Positions 8,255-16,731 of a DNA stretch of 64,000 nucleotides are shown one piece after another (position 1 is the first letter of the stretch; the number at the start of each line of letters is the position of its first letter). This DNA is from CAXMST01 sp963712765 (lineage in GTDB: Bacteria; Actinomycetota; Thermoleophilia; Solirubrobacterales; 70-9). The notes under the pieces were generated by a model, which had not been told where the DNA came from, did no database searches, and was given only the letters and a program-made list of their open reading frames with translations. Position numbers and translations under genes: made by a program. Where the stretch lies: positions 438,577-502,576 of the forward strand of contig CAVQIX010000005.1 of the NCBI GenBank assembly GCA_963712765.1, read 5' to 3'.

Positions 8255-9931
8255 ATGACCGAGAGACTCGATCTCAGCTTCAGCCATCTCGCGCTCAGCG
8301 CGATCGTCGTGGCGATCTCGCTTGCCGTCTCGGCGCTGGCGGCGCCCGATGCCGACGCCTCGGCCCGCGCCACCGCCACCAAGCACGCCAAGGCCGAGCT
8401 GGTCGAGACGGTGCCGATCGCGAGGAACGCCTGGCAGGACCCGAGGGTTGTGATGGCGGTCAAGCCCAGCCAGCTCGGCGATCTCAAAGACGGCGATCGG
8501 ATCGAGGCGACCGGCGAGGTCGAGCTGACCGTCTGTCTGAAGCCGGGCGGTGGCCATCCCGGCCAGCCGTGCGTCGGCGAGCTCTACGGGTACAGCCCGA
8601 AGCTGAAGGCGAAGATGGTGATCGCGCCCACCGCCGGGACAACCAGCGGCTCCGAGAGCCGCCAGATCGGGCGCACCAAGAGCCTCAAATGCCGCCAGGA
8701 CCACCCTCGACGCAACCACCACTGCGTGATCTCGATCCCGTGGGGAGGCGAGGACATCGGCTCGGTCGCCGACCTGCCCTGCGCGCCCGGTTCCTGCTTC
8801 GTGAACATGATCGTCAGCGCACACAACGGCAGCGCCAGGGACGGCGAGAGGGTGGTCGTCGGCTCCAGCGACGACAACAAGCGTGTCCATCAGGGTCTGG
8901 CGAAGCTGAGCGTCGTCCGCTACCGGCCCGGGGAGACGAAGCCGGCGAAGGTCTTCAGGGGCGGCCGCGCGAGGAGGAAGGCTACGGTCGTCTCGAAGAA
9001 CTCCTCGATCAAGCGCCAGGTGCTGTATTCGGCGAAGGTCAAGAACCTCAAGGCCGGCGACCAGCTGGTCGTAGACGGTCTGATGAAGAACAAGATCGGT
9101 CACCTCCCCTACAACGTCTTCCAACGGACCGAGATCGTATTCGCCAAGAAGCGCAAGCAGACCGGCGCCTACGGCAAGGTGCTCGACAGCACCGGGCGTC
9201 TGTCGGCCTCCAACGGCTTCAACTGCACCCAGAAGAAGAGCGCTCATTCCGACACCTGCACGATCCGCAAGGGCGGCGTGATCAGCATCAAGAAGAACGC
9301 GAAGGGGCCGTTCTTCGTCAACTTCGTCGTCGGCCAGCACGCGATCGGGATGAGCACCCAGTACAACAAGTGGCGCTCCGGAGACCGCTCGAAGGTGCTC
9401 AAGGGCGGCTACGTAAAGGTCGAGCGCTACGCGGGCGGCAGCGGCGCCTGCAGCACCTGTTCGACCGGGTGGACCGCGTTCTCGGCCCAGAATAGGCCGA
9501 ATCAGACGAAGCCGGCGAAGCTGGTCTCCCAGCTCTCCCAGTGGGGCATCAACAATGGAACCTACGACTGCGGCCCGCGGCCAAAGCCGGTCCAATATGC
9601 CTGCAACTGGCGCTCCCAGGGGCGGTACGGAAACGCTCCCAAGTACGAATGCTCGAAGAAGGCCCAGTGGTGGAAGAAGGGCGGCCGCTTCATCATCAAG
9701 CCCTGCAAGGAGGCGATGGCGGCACAGCTCTGGGACAAGCTGCTGAAGCTCGGCTCCGGCCCGATCGCGCCCGAGTTCGTCGGCGCCTGCAAGGACCGGC
9801 CGAACAACATGTACCGCTGCAAGTACATCGGCGAGGGTGCTTCGGGGATGATCCTCGGCAAGCACTGCAAGGGCTACGGCACCTACGACGCCCGCAAGCA
9901 CTCCTGGTCGATCGATCCCTGCCGGCCCTGA
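8255..9931 (+). CDS. Secreted Cys-rich protein with an internal duplication
   Basis: 558 aa, not a recognised family. It starts with an export signal: hydrophobic LALSAIVVAISLAVSALAAP then a likely cleavage after ADASA. Two homologous modules follow (about residues 70-230 and 270-420). Each has a DG(D/L)..(V/E).G strand start, a C...H..C.I core (CRQDHPRRNHHCVIS; CTQKKSAHSDTCTIR), then FVNMIVSAHNG or FVNFVVGQHAIG. The C-terminal 120 residues hold at least seven Cys (YDCGPRP, YACNW, YECSKK, KPCKE, GACKD, YRCKY, GKHCKG) and probably form a disulfide-bonded domain. The start at 8255 is chosen because the signal peptide begins nine residues later; there is no clear ribosome binding site. Confidence 0.75.
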   Translation: MTERLDLSFSHLALSAIVVAISLAVSALAAPDADASARATATKHAKAELVETVPIARNAWQDPRVVMAVKPSQLGDLKDGDRIEATGEVELTVCLKPGGGHPGQPCVGELYGYSPKLKAKMVIAPTAGTTSGSESRQIGRTKSLKCRQDHPRRNHHCVISIPWGGEDIGSVADLPCAPGSCFVNMIVSAHNGSARDGERVVVGSSDDNKRVHQGLAKLSVVRYRPGETKPAKVFRGGRARRKATVVSKNSSIKRQVLYSAKVKNLKAGDQLVVDGLMKNKIGHLPYNVFQRTEIVFAKKRKQTGAYGKVLDSTGRLSASNGFNCTQKKSAHSDTCTIRKGGVISIKKNAKGPFFVNFVVGQHAIGMSTQYNKWRSGDRSKVLKGGYVKVERYAGGSGACSTCSTGWTAFSAQNRPNQTKPAKLVSQLSQWGINNGTYDCGPRPKPVQYACNWRSQGRYGNAPKYECSKKAQWWKKGGRFIIKPCKEAMAAQLWDKLLKLGSGPIAPEFVGACKDRPNNMYRCKYIGEGASGMILGKHCKGYGTYDARKHSWSIDPCRP

Positions 9932-10048
9932 TCAGCGGCCTCGGGGGCATCCGGCGGGGTCCGTTGTGAGCACCCCTTAACATCCACCGACCGCGGTAGG
10001 CGCCAGGGAGCATCGTCGCGCTCGGGGCCTGCTCATGGTGGTGTGTTG

Positions 10049-11241
10049 ATGTCCTCGAAGGCCAGAAGGCTCGGCGACGTCGTCGGAGAGGCGAACTCTC
10101 GTTCGACGCGCTGCGCCTGCTCGCGGCCGTGGCCGTGATCTTTACCCACTCCTACAAGATCGCCGACGGGCCCTCCAACGGCGATGCGCTGACCCGGGTC
10201 CTCGAGCACGAGAGCATGAGCCACATCGGCGTCGCGACCTTCTTCGTGATCAGCGGGTTCCTGGTCTCGAGGAGCTGGGATCGCCAGCCGCGCATCCGCC
10301 AGTTCGCCGTCAAGCGAGCGCTGCGGCTGATGCCGGCCCTGATCGTGGCTGTAGCGATCGCCGCCCTGCTGGTCGGGCCGCTGGTGACGACGCTGGGGGC
10401 CTCCGAGTATCTCGGCAGCAGCGAGACCCGGCGCTACCTCGGGTTGAACGCGATCCTCGACCCCCAATACACGCTTCCGGGCGTGTTCACCGACAATCCA
10501 TTCCCGCAGGCGGTCAACGGCTCCCTGTGGACGCTGCCTTTGGAGGCCAAGGCATACGTCGTCGTAGCCGTGCTCGGGGCGGTCGGGCTGCTCGGCGCGC
10601 GGATGCGGATGGTGCCGGTGCTGATCGCGCTCGGTCTGCTCGCACTCTCACTCGAGGGGGTTCGCTCCGCGGTCCCGGCGGCGACCGAGCTCGGGGACCT
10701 CCTCGGCGCCCGGATCTTCCTCGAGTACTGGGCTCTGTTCGCCGCCGGCGCTGTCGCGTACCTGTGGCGCGAGCGGATTCCGGTCGCGGCGGCCCCGGTC
10801 GCGGTCGCGTCGTTGGTCTGGGTCGCCACCGCCGGCTTGGCGCCGGGAGGCGCCGGAGTCCACCTGATCGCGAGCGTCGTCCTCTTTCCCTACGCCGTGA
10901 TCTGCGTCGCCTACCTGGCCGGTGATCGACTCGCCCGCCCGCTGCGCGGGATCGATGCCTCCTACGGGGTCTACGTCTACGCGTTCCTGATCCAGCAGCT
11001 GCTCGCGGCCTGGCTCGCCCCGAGCCCGATCGGGCTCTTCCTGCTCGCCACCCCTATCGCAATCGCGGCCGGAATCGCCTCGTGGATCGCGATCGAACGC
11101 CCGGCGCTCGCCCTCAAGAATCACCCCCGCGTCCGGCAACTGACCGGCGCGAGATTGCCCGTCGTCACACCCGCCGATCGCGCCGCAGCGGCGCCGGTCG
11201 TAGCCGCGCCGGCGACTCCCGCCGTCAGGAGCGCGCAATGA
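10049..11241 (+). CDS. Acyltransferase-3 family membrane protein, frameshifted near the N-terminus
   Basis: Integral membrane O-acyltransferase with about ten helices; it transfers acyl groups onto cell-surface carbohydrate or lipid. Family marks: VIFTHSYKIADG (catalytic His in TM1 region), FFVISGFLVSRSW, FAVKRALRLMPAL and GSLWTLPLEAKAYVVVA. The N-terminus is split: ATG at 10049 reads MSSKARRLGDVVGEANS in frame 2, and SFDALRLLAAVAVIFTHSYK continues in frame 1; a one-base slip near 10091-10102 joins them into the usual RRLGDVV..NSFDALRLLAA start. Without the slip the only start is a GTG at 10129, which would cut into the first helix. The last 40 residues are Ala/Pro-rich. Confidence 0.82.
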
Positions 11242-11277
11242 CGGCGGAGGATCTCCAACGGAAAACTGCCGGGGTCC

Positions 11278-11303
11278 GGCGCGGCACCCTGGTGCCCGGC
11301 GCC
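11278..11303. terminator. Bidirectional hairpin between convergent genes
   Basis: GGCACC-CT-GGTGCC with outer GGCGC/GCGCC arms (one bulged C) lies between the ends of the acyltransferase (11241) and the alkyltransferase-like gene (11321). No U-run. Confidence 0.5.
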
Positions 11304-11320
11304 CTGGCCTGCCTCGCTGT

Positions 11321-11647
11321 CTAGGTTCCTTCGCTCGGCCGCTCGAGCTCGAGCTCGAGGGCCTCTGGCGGGATCCGGGCTTGCTCCATCACCACCCGTG
11401 AGCCGGCGAACGGAACGCCCTCGGCGATGAGCAGGCCGCGCTGCTTCCTGCCCTGCGCCAGCGACCCGTCGGCGCGAACAACGCGGTGCCAGGGGACCGC
11501 TGGATCGGTGTTGGCGGCCAGGACCGCGCCCGCCAGCCGCGGCGCCCGCGGGCTGAGGTCGCCGTAGGAGGTCACGAATCCCTCCGGGATCGCGCTCACG
11601 AGGGCGAGGATCCGGGCGGCTCGATCGGGATCGCCGGCTGCTGGCAT
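11321..11647 (-). CDS. Alkyltransferase-like protein (ATL), MGMT family without the catalytic Cys
   Basis: 108 aa covering only the DNA-binding/active-site domain of O6-alkylguanine-DNA alkyltransferase. The alkyl-acceptor motif PCHRV is replaced by PWHRVV (Trp53), the hallmark of ATL proteins. Those bind O6-alkylguanine lesions and hand them to nucleotide excision repair instead of dealkylating them. The helix-turn-helix with the Arg finger (SPRAPRLAGAVLAANTD) is present. Start ATG at 11645-11647. Convergent with the acyltransferase and divergent, by 38 nt, from the methyltransferase at 11686. Confidence 0.92.
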   Translation of the reverse strand: MPAAGDPDRAARILALVSAIPEGFVTSYGDLSPRAPRLAGAVLAANTDPAVPWHRVVRADGSLAQGRKQRGLLIAEGVPFAGSRVVMEQARIPPEALELELERPSEGT

Positions 11648-11685
11648 GAGCCGATACTGACGGCCCGGGCCAATACTCTTGCCCG

Positions 11686-12507
11686 ATGTTCGACCGCGGT
11701 CCATCGGCGATCAGCCCCACCGCGCACTACACGGGTGAGGTCTGGCGCCGCCACGGCCTCTCCTCCCCAGAGCTCGGCACCTGGCAGGGCCGCCTCCTTC
11801 ACGGCTCGCTGCAGCCGCTGATGGTGCTCAGCAACACGCTCGGGGGCGACACGCTCGAGGACTTCCTGCTGGCCCGGCACCGGATCATCGACGCGCTACT
11901 CGAGGAGGCGATCACATCGGGACGCGTCGGCCAGGTGGTCGAGATCGCCGCCGGGATGTCCCCGCGAGGCCTGCGGTTCTCGCAGCGCTTCGCCGAGCTC
12001 GACTACATCGAGGCAGATCTGCCGGCGATGGCGGACCGCAAACGCCGCGCGCTACGCCGGGCGGGGGCCCGCCACCGCGTTGTCGCACTCGATGCGTTCG
12101 CGACCCGGCCGGGCGAGGGTCTGGTCGAGCTCGCCGGCGAGCTCGACATCGACAGGGGACTGATGGTGATCACCGAAGGCCTGCTCAACTACTTCCCCAG
12201 GGCCGACGATGAGCGCCTTTGGGGTCTGATCGCCGACACCCTCAAGCGCTTCCCATCCGGCCTGTACGTCGCCGACGTGGTGCTCGGGAGCAAGGCGGGC
12301 GGGCGACGGCAGCGATTGTTCGGCGCCGCGCTCGGCACCTTCGTCGGCGGCCGCATCCACTTCCCCCTCGCCGACGAGGCCGACGCGGCGTCGGCCCTGC
12401 GGGGGGCGGGCTTCGACGACGTCGTCATACACCGGGGCAGCGAGGGTGGCTCGGCGCGGGGCGCCGACCGGATCCACGTGGTCGAGGGGAGGACCGGGAA
12501 TGGGTGA
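11686..12507 (+). CDS. LCMT/PPM1-type class I SAM-dependent methyltransferase
   Basis: 273 aa. VVEIAAGMSPRGLRFSQRF forms the SAM-binding first motif, DYIEADLPAMADRKR the acidic second strand, and VITEGLLNYFPRADDERLW the family's EG(L/V)xxYL motif. This architecture belongs to the leucine carboxyl methyltransferase-like group, which in actinobacteria mostly O-methylates small molecules or polyketides; the acceptor is not known here. Its 3' end overlaps the next gene by 8 nt (ATG at 12500 before the TGA at 12505-12507), so the two are translationally coupled. Confidence 0.85.
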   Translation: MFDRGPSAISPTAHYTGEVWRRHGLSSPELGTWQGRLLHGSLQPLMVLSNTLGGDTLEDFLLARHRIIDALLEEAITSGRVGQVVEIAAGMSPRGLRFSQRFAELDYIEADLPAMADRKRRALRRAGARHRVVALDAFATRPGEGLVELAGELDIDRGLMVITEGLLNYFPRADDERLWGLIADTLKRFPSGLYVADVVLGSKAGGRRQRLFGAALGTFVGGRIHFPLADEADAASALRGAGFDDVVIHRGSEGGSARGADRIHVVEGRTGNG

Positions 12508-13117
12508 GGCGGCACGACCGGGCTGGTACCAGGACCCCGAGGGCGAGGAGGGCATCCTGCGCTGGTGGGACGGGGAGGGCTGGACCGAGCACCGGCAGCC
12601 CCGCCCCGACCGGGGTATCGCCGAGGGGGCTCCGGCGGGTCGCTTCGAAGCCCTGCGGGAGTCCTTCAGCGACAGGCCCCGGGCGCTGGCGATCGGGGCG
12701 GCGGTGGCCCTCTGCGCCGTCGCGATCGCGCTCGCGAGCCTGCTCGGCTCCAGCGGGGACCCGTTCAGCCCGGGGTCGGAGGGCTCCGGCGGAATCGGCG
12801 GCTCGAGTTCAGGCCGGCAACCGGCGCTGGATCGCTCCCCGCAGGAGCTCGCGCGGGCCGCGCAGACGGCGATCGAGATCTACGCCACCGGCAACGGCGG
12901 TAGCTACGCGGGGGCGTCCCCCGAGGACCTGGCCGAGATCGAGACCTCGCTGACCGCCTCGCAGGTCGCGGTCAGCTCCAACGAGACCGCCTACACCGTC
13001 ACCGCGATCAGCGGCGAGGTCGCCTTTTCGATCTCCAGAGCAGCCGACGGAGAGGTGACCCTGTCCTGCGAGCCGCCGGGCGTGCTCAATTGCCCGCGCG
13101 ACGGCGACTGGTCGTAG
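12500..13117 (+). CDS. DUF2510 membrane-anchored protein
   Basis: 205 aa. The first 35 residues match DUF2510: RPGWYQDPEGE...LRWWDGEGWTEH. One transmembrane helix follows (LAIGAAVALCAVAIALASLL, about residues 70-90), then a Ser/Gly linker and a small external domain (about 115-205) with two Cys near the end. The DUF2510 head would be cytoplasmic. The ATG at 12500 has a GGAGG 7 nt upstream and lies inside the methyltransferase gene. Role unknown; the fold resembles secreted sensor-like pseudopilin/PASTA-size domains only loosely. Confidence 0.85.
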   Translation: MGEAARPGWYQDPEGEEGILRWWDGEGWTEHRQPRPDRGIAEGAPAGRFEALRESFSDRPRALAIGAAVALCAVAIALASLLGSSGDPFSPGSEGSGGIGGSSSGRQPALDRSPQELARAAQTAIEIYATGNGGSYAGASPEDLAEIETSLTASQVAVSSNETAYTVTAISGEVAFSISRAADGEVTLSCEPPGVLNCPRDGDWS

Positions 13118-13174
13118 TCGCGGGTTCGATTGCTACCGTGAGCGCACCAGTCCCCCACCCAGGAGCCTCCCTAA

Positions 13175-13570
13175 ATGCCTCTAATCGCGGATTTCACCCT
13201 CGGCCACGCGCTGATCACAGTCGCCGAGATCTTCCTCTTCGTCGCCTGGTTCTGGATCCTGATCACGGTCATCGGCGACCTGCTCAACGACGGCAGCGTC
13301 TCAGGCTGGGCCAAGGCCGCCTGGGTGTTCTTCCTGATCTTCGTGCCGTTCCTCGGGCTGCTGGTCTACCTGATCGCCCGTGGGGGCGGCATGCAGGAGC
13401 GCGCCCTGGAGACCCGCAAGCAGACCCAGGAGCAGCTCGATGCCTACGTTCGCGAGCAGGCCGGCAGCGCCTCGGCGGCGGATGAGCTGCACAAGCTCTC
13501 CGCGCTGAAGGACAAGGGCGACCTCAGCGAGGCGGAGTTCGCCTCCGCGAAGGCGAAGCTGCTCGCCTGA
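13175..13570 (+). CDS. PLDc_N/SHOCT two-domain small membrane protein
   Basis: 131 aa. Two helices with the PLDc_N pattern (FLFVAWFWILITVIGDL; WVFFLIFVPFLGLLVYLIARG) are followed by a charged linker (RALETRKQTQEQLDAYVREQ) and a C-terminal SHOCT motif (LHKLSALKDKGDLSEAEFASAKAKLL). SHOCT domains are short oligomerisation helices common in actinobacterial membrane proteins of unknown role. A GGAG lies 12 nt before the ATG. Confidence 0.9.
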   Translation: MPLIADFTLGHALITVAEIFLFVAWFWILITVIGDLLNDGSVSGWAKAAWVFFLIFVPFLGLLVYLIARGGGMQERALETRKQTQEQLDAYVREQAGSASAADELHKLSALKDKGDLSEAEFASAKAKLLA

Positions 13571-13616
13571 GCCCAGACCGGCCCGCGGGGTCGAGAGACA
13601 ACGGCCTGCGTAGCCC

Positions 13617-13639
13617 GGCCGCACCACCGCGGTGCGGCC
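13617..13639. terminator. Strong hairpin ahead of the DAHP synthase gene
   Basis: GGCCGCACC-ACCGC-GGTGCGGCC, a perfect 9-bp stem, 47 nt after the SHOCT gene and 31 nt before the DAHP synthase ATG. It has no U-run. It may terminate the upstream transcript or be part of the aroG leader. Confidence 0.5.
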
Positions 13640-13670
13640 GCGGTGGGCGGAGGCTGCAAAGCTTGCGTTC

Positions 13671-14741
13671 ATGCATTCCAACTCCCTGAGCGAGCTCGAC
13701 TCGGTTCGCGACCGGCGGATCGCTCAGATCGTTCCGCTCGCGACCCCGGCGCTGCTCCTGCATGAGCACTCGCTCTCGGCCGAGGGCGCCGAGGCCGTAC
13801 GCGACAGCAGGCAGCGGATCTCGGCGATCCTCGACCACGAGGACCCGCGACTGCTGGTGGTTGTCGGGCCCTGCAGCGTGCACGACACCGAGGCTGCGCT
13901 CGACTACGGTCGACGCCTTGCCGAGATCGCCGACGAGCTGCCCAACCTGCTGGTGGCGATGAGGGTCTACTTCGAGAAGCCGCGGACGACGACGGGTTGG
14001 AAGGGGTTGATCAACGACCCCCATCTGGACGGGTCCGGCGACGTCAACTCCGGCCTGCGGATGGCCCGCGAGCTGCTCCTGCAGGTCCTGGAACTCGGGC
14101 TACCGATCGGCTGCGAGTTCCTCGATCCGATCACGCCGCAGTACATCGCCGACACGGTCGCCTGGGGTGCGATCGGGGCACGGACCACCGAGAGCCAGAC
14201 GCATCGTCAGCTCGCCTCCGGCCTCTCGATGCCGGTCGGATTCAAGAACCGGACCGACGGAAACGTCGCTGTCGCTGTCGACGCCGTGAGGGCGGCCAGC
14301 GCGGAGCACTCCTTTGCCGGCGTCGACCTCAGCGGCACCTCGGCGATCCTGCACACCACCGGCAATCCCGACTCCCACATCATCCTCCGCGGCGGTCGCG
14401 ACGGCGGCAACTACGACGCCGACTCGATCGCCGAGACGCTCGACGCACTCAGCGCGGTCGATCTGCCGCGCCGCGTGATCGTCGACGCCTCTCACGACAA
14501 CAGCGGCAAGGACCACGAGCGCCAGCCGGCGGTCGCCGCCGAGATCGGCAGCCAGGTGGCCGGCGGCAACAGGGAGATCGTCGGCGTGATGCTCGAGTCC
14601 TTCCTCGAGGCGGGCCGCCAGGATCTCGGCGGGGAGCTCACCTACGGGCGCTCGATCACCGACAAGTGCATGGACTGGGACGCAACCGCCGAGGTCCTGC
14701 GCGGACTCGACGACTCCGCTCGAACCCGCAACGGGTCCTGA
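13671..14741 (+). CDS. aroG: 3-deoxy-7-phosphoheptulonate (DAHP) synthase, class I
   Basis: 356 aa, full length. Catalyses PEP plus erythrose 4-phosphate to DAHP, the first shikimate step. Family motifs: VVVGPCSVHDTEAAL, MRVYFEKPRTTTGWKGLINDP, GCEFLDPITPQYI, WGAIGARTTESQTHRQLASG, GFKNRTDG and VDASHDNSGKDHERQ, which supply the metal and PEP ligands of the AroF/G/H type. There is no C-terminal chorismate mutase or ACT domain. Feedback type (Phe, Tyr or Trp) cannot be read safely. Start ATG at 13671. No other shikimate genes are nearby. Confidence 0.95.
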   Translation: MHSNSLSELDSVRDRRIAQIVPLATPALLLHEHSLSAEGAEAVRDSRQRISAILDHEDPRLLVVVGPCSVHDTEAALDYGRRLAEIADELPNLLVAMRVYFEKPRTTTGWKGLINDPHLDGSGDVNSGLRMARELLLQVLELGLPIGCEFLDPITPQYIADTVAWGAIGARTTESQTHRQLASGLSMPVGFKNRTDGNVAVAVDAVRAASAEHSFAGVDLSGTSAILHTTGNPDSHIILRGGRDGGNYDADSIAETLDALSAVDLPRRVIVDASHDNSGKDHERQPAVAAEIGSQVAGGNREIVGVMLESFLEAGRQDLGGELTYGRSITDKCMDWDATAEVLRGLDDSARTRNGS

Positions 14742-14746
14742 GGCCG

Positions 14747-14760
14747 GCGCCCTCGGGCGC
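14747..14760. terminator. Hairpin between convergent aroG and FHA genes
   Basis: GCGCCC-TC-GGGCGC, a perfect 14-nt inverted repeat in the 46-nt gap between the two stop codons. Confidence 0.4.
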
Positions 14761-14787
14761 GGACGTCTCGACGGACCCCGGAGGCCG

Positions 14788-15591
14788 TCAAGGAACCTGC
14801 GAGTCGACCTCGTTGCGGATCTCGGCCTCGACCTCATCGATCAGATCGGCGAGGTTGTCGGCGGCGACGTCGGTCGCGGCCGAGACTGCGATCAGGACGA
14901 GGATCACCAGGGTTGCGAGGATCGTCCCCACGACGCCGGCCACCTGCCCCGCGACCGCGAGGCCGCGCATGCCGGCTCCGCTATCGGCCTGACGCTTGCC
15001 GATCGAGGCGAGGGCGATCGAGGCGATCCCGCAGGGCAGCGCCGCGTAGAACGCCGTACCCGATCCGGCGAGGAGGAGGACGATCGAGAGTGGACCGAGA
15101 ACGATCGCCGCGATCGCCTGCCAGTTGAGCGATCCCGCGGCGGCGGGCGGCGAGACCGGATCGGGCGGCGGGACCGGATCGGGAGGCGGCTGGGGCGGAG
15201 CGGAGCGGCGGGGCGGCGGCACCAGCTGGTCGGCCGGGGGCGGCGGCGGTGGCGCGGCGACCTCGGTGGGCGCCGGGGAATCGATCAGCTCGGTCTCGGT
15301 CGTCCCCATGTCGACCTCGATCGTGCTCGAGCCGATCTGGATCACGTCTCCGCCGCGGAGCCGCCGGGGGGTGTGGATCAGCTCGCCATTGACGTAGGTG
15401 CCGTTGGAGGAGTCGAGGTCCTCGATTATCGCCGTCGTGCCCTCGGTCCTGAGAGCGGCGTGCTTCCTGGAGATCCCGGGGTCGTCGAGAGTTACTCCCA
15501 GGCCGGGATCGCGGCCGATCACCAGCTCCTCTCCGATCTCTGCCTCCGTGCCTGCGTCGGCACCCTCCGTGACTGTGATCCAGATCGACAT
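14788..15591 (-). CDS. FHA-domain membrane protein
   Basis: 267 aa. Residues 1-95 form a forkhead-associated domain that binds phosphothreonine: LVIGRDPGLGVTLDDPGISRKHAAL and DLDSSNGTYVNG contain the conserved GR, SRKHA and NG residues. Next is a Pro-rich linker (APPPPPPADQLVPPP and repeats of PPDPV), then a DUF4190-like pair of helices (AIAAIVLGPLSIVLLLAGSG; VAGVVGTILATLVILVLIAV). It is likely to recruit a Ser/Thr-kinase substrate to the membrane; no kinase gene is in this window. Confidence 0.88.
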   Translation of the reverse strand: MSIWITVTEGADAGTEAEIGEELVIGRDPGLGVTLDDPGISRKHAALRTEGTTAIIEDLDSSNGTYVNGELIHTPRRLRGGDVIQIGSSTIEVDMGTTETELIDSPAPTEVAAPPPPPPADQLVPPPRRSAPPQPPPDPVPPPDPVSPPAAAGSLNWQAIAAIVLGPLSIVLLLAGSGTAFYAALPCGIASIALASIGKRQADSGAGMRGLAVAGQVAGVVGTILATLVILVLIAVSAATDVAADNLADLIDEVEAEIRNEVDSQVP

Positions 15592-15643
15592 TGGCGCGAG
15601 TGTATTCAGGGCACCGCCGCCGATGCAGCCGAGCTGCCGGGGC

Positions 15644-16675
15644 TCAGCCTCTGGTGCTCGCAGCCGCGGCCTCGAGCACCTCGAGCATCCGAGCGGTGGT
15701 CAACGAGACGTCGTGCCGGGCGGCGGCGTCGCGGGCCGCCGGGTTCGGCACCGGCATCGCGGCCGCGCGGGCCAGCGCCTCGGTCAGCGCCTCGGTGTCG
15801 GACGGCTCGACCAGGACACCGGCGTCGGGGGTGACGAACTCCGGTGGACCGCCGACCGTGGTCGCGACCACGTTGCGCTCCATCGCGAGCCCCTCCAGCG
15901 CCGCCTGGCCAAAGGGCTCGATCAGAGACGGCTGGCAGAGGACGTCGGAGGCCGCGATCCAGCGCGGCACCTCGCTCTGCGGGATCCGGCCGACGACCCT
16001 GATCCCCTCGCGTCCCTCCAGCCGCCCGCGCAGCGGCCCGTCGCCGACGAACGCCAGCCGACCGCGGCCGTGGCGCTCGAAGGCCTCGGCGAGCCGTTCG
16101 ACGTTCTTGCGGTCGATCAGGGAGCCGACGCACACGAAGGCCGGCCCGTCTCCCTCCCACTCCAACTCCAAGCGCGCCGGCTCGGCGGGCCTGGGGCGGA
16201 AGGAATCGAGGTCGATCCCGCAATCGGCGATGGTGATCTCGGTCAGTGCCCCCGGCAGCTCCTCGCGCATCCGTGCGGCCAGCCACTCGGAGTTGGCGAT
16301 CACACCCGCCGACCGGGAGAGCACCCGCCGGGTCGCGGCCCGGACGCCGGGGATCGAGCCGAGGTTGGCCACGTCCTGCCCGTGGGCCATCACGACGAGA
16401 GGGGCACCGCAGGCAAGGGAAGCGGCAGCGGCGGCCGCGCCGGCCGGGAAGAGGAAGTGGGCGAAGATCACGTCGGGCCGCTCCCTGCGGGCGGCGGCTA
16501 CGGCGTCGGCGGTCAGCCTCGCGTACTTGGTCGGGGATCCGCCGCGACGCGAGATCGCTGCGACCTCGACTGCATGCCCCGCGGCGGAGAGCTCGCGCTT
16601 GATCGGCACGAGGAAGCTGCCCAGATCGGGGTTCTCCTCGCTCGGCCACATCTGGGTCACCAAGAGGATCCGCAC
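15644..16675 (-). CDS. Glycosyltransferase family 4
   Basis: 343 aa GT-B enzyme. The N-terminal domain has RILLVTQMWPSEENPDLGSF and HGQDVANLGSIPGVR. The C-terminal nucleotide-sugar domain has VCVGSLIDRKNVERLAEAF, FVGDGPLRG and the EPFGQAALEGLA acidic motif of retaining GT4 enzymes. It transfers a sugar to an envelope polysaccharide or small molecule; donor and acceptor cannot be told. Start ATG at 16673-16675; 52 nt upstream of the FHA gene in the same direction. Confidence 0.88.
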   Translation of the reverse strand: MRILLVTQMWPSEENPDLGSFLVPIKRELSAAGHAVEVAAISRRGGSPTKYARLTADAVAAARRERPDVIFAHFLFPAGAAAAAASLACGAPLVVMAHGQDVANLGSIPGVRAATRRVLSRSAGVIANSEWLAARMREELPGALTEITIADCGIDLDSFRPRPAEPARLELEWEGDGPAFVCVGSLIDRKNVERLAEAFERHGRGRLAFVGDGPLRGRLEGREGIRVVGRIPQSEVPRWIAASDVLCQPSLIEPFGQAALEGLAMERNVVATTVGGPPEFVTPDAGVLVEPSDTEALTEALARAAAMPVPNPAARDAAARHDVSLTTARMLEVLEAAAASTRG

Positions 16676-16731
16676 GGCGCCATCATTGCGGGCCCGCGCG
16701 ACACATGCCGACGGGACGCGGTGATATCTCT

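Noticed and set aside
8108..9901. 597-aa minus-strand frame opposite the duplicated secreted protein
   Set aside because: No signal, domain or start context; the plus strand has a signal peptide and ordered Cys pattern.
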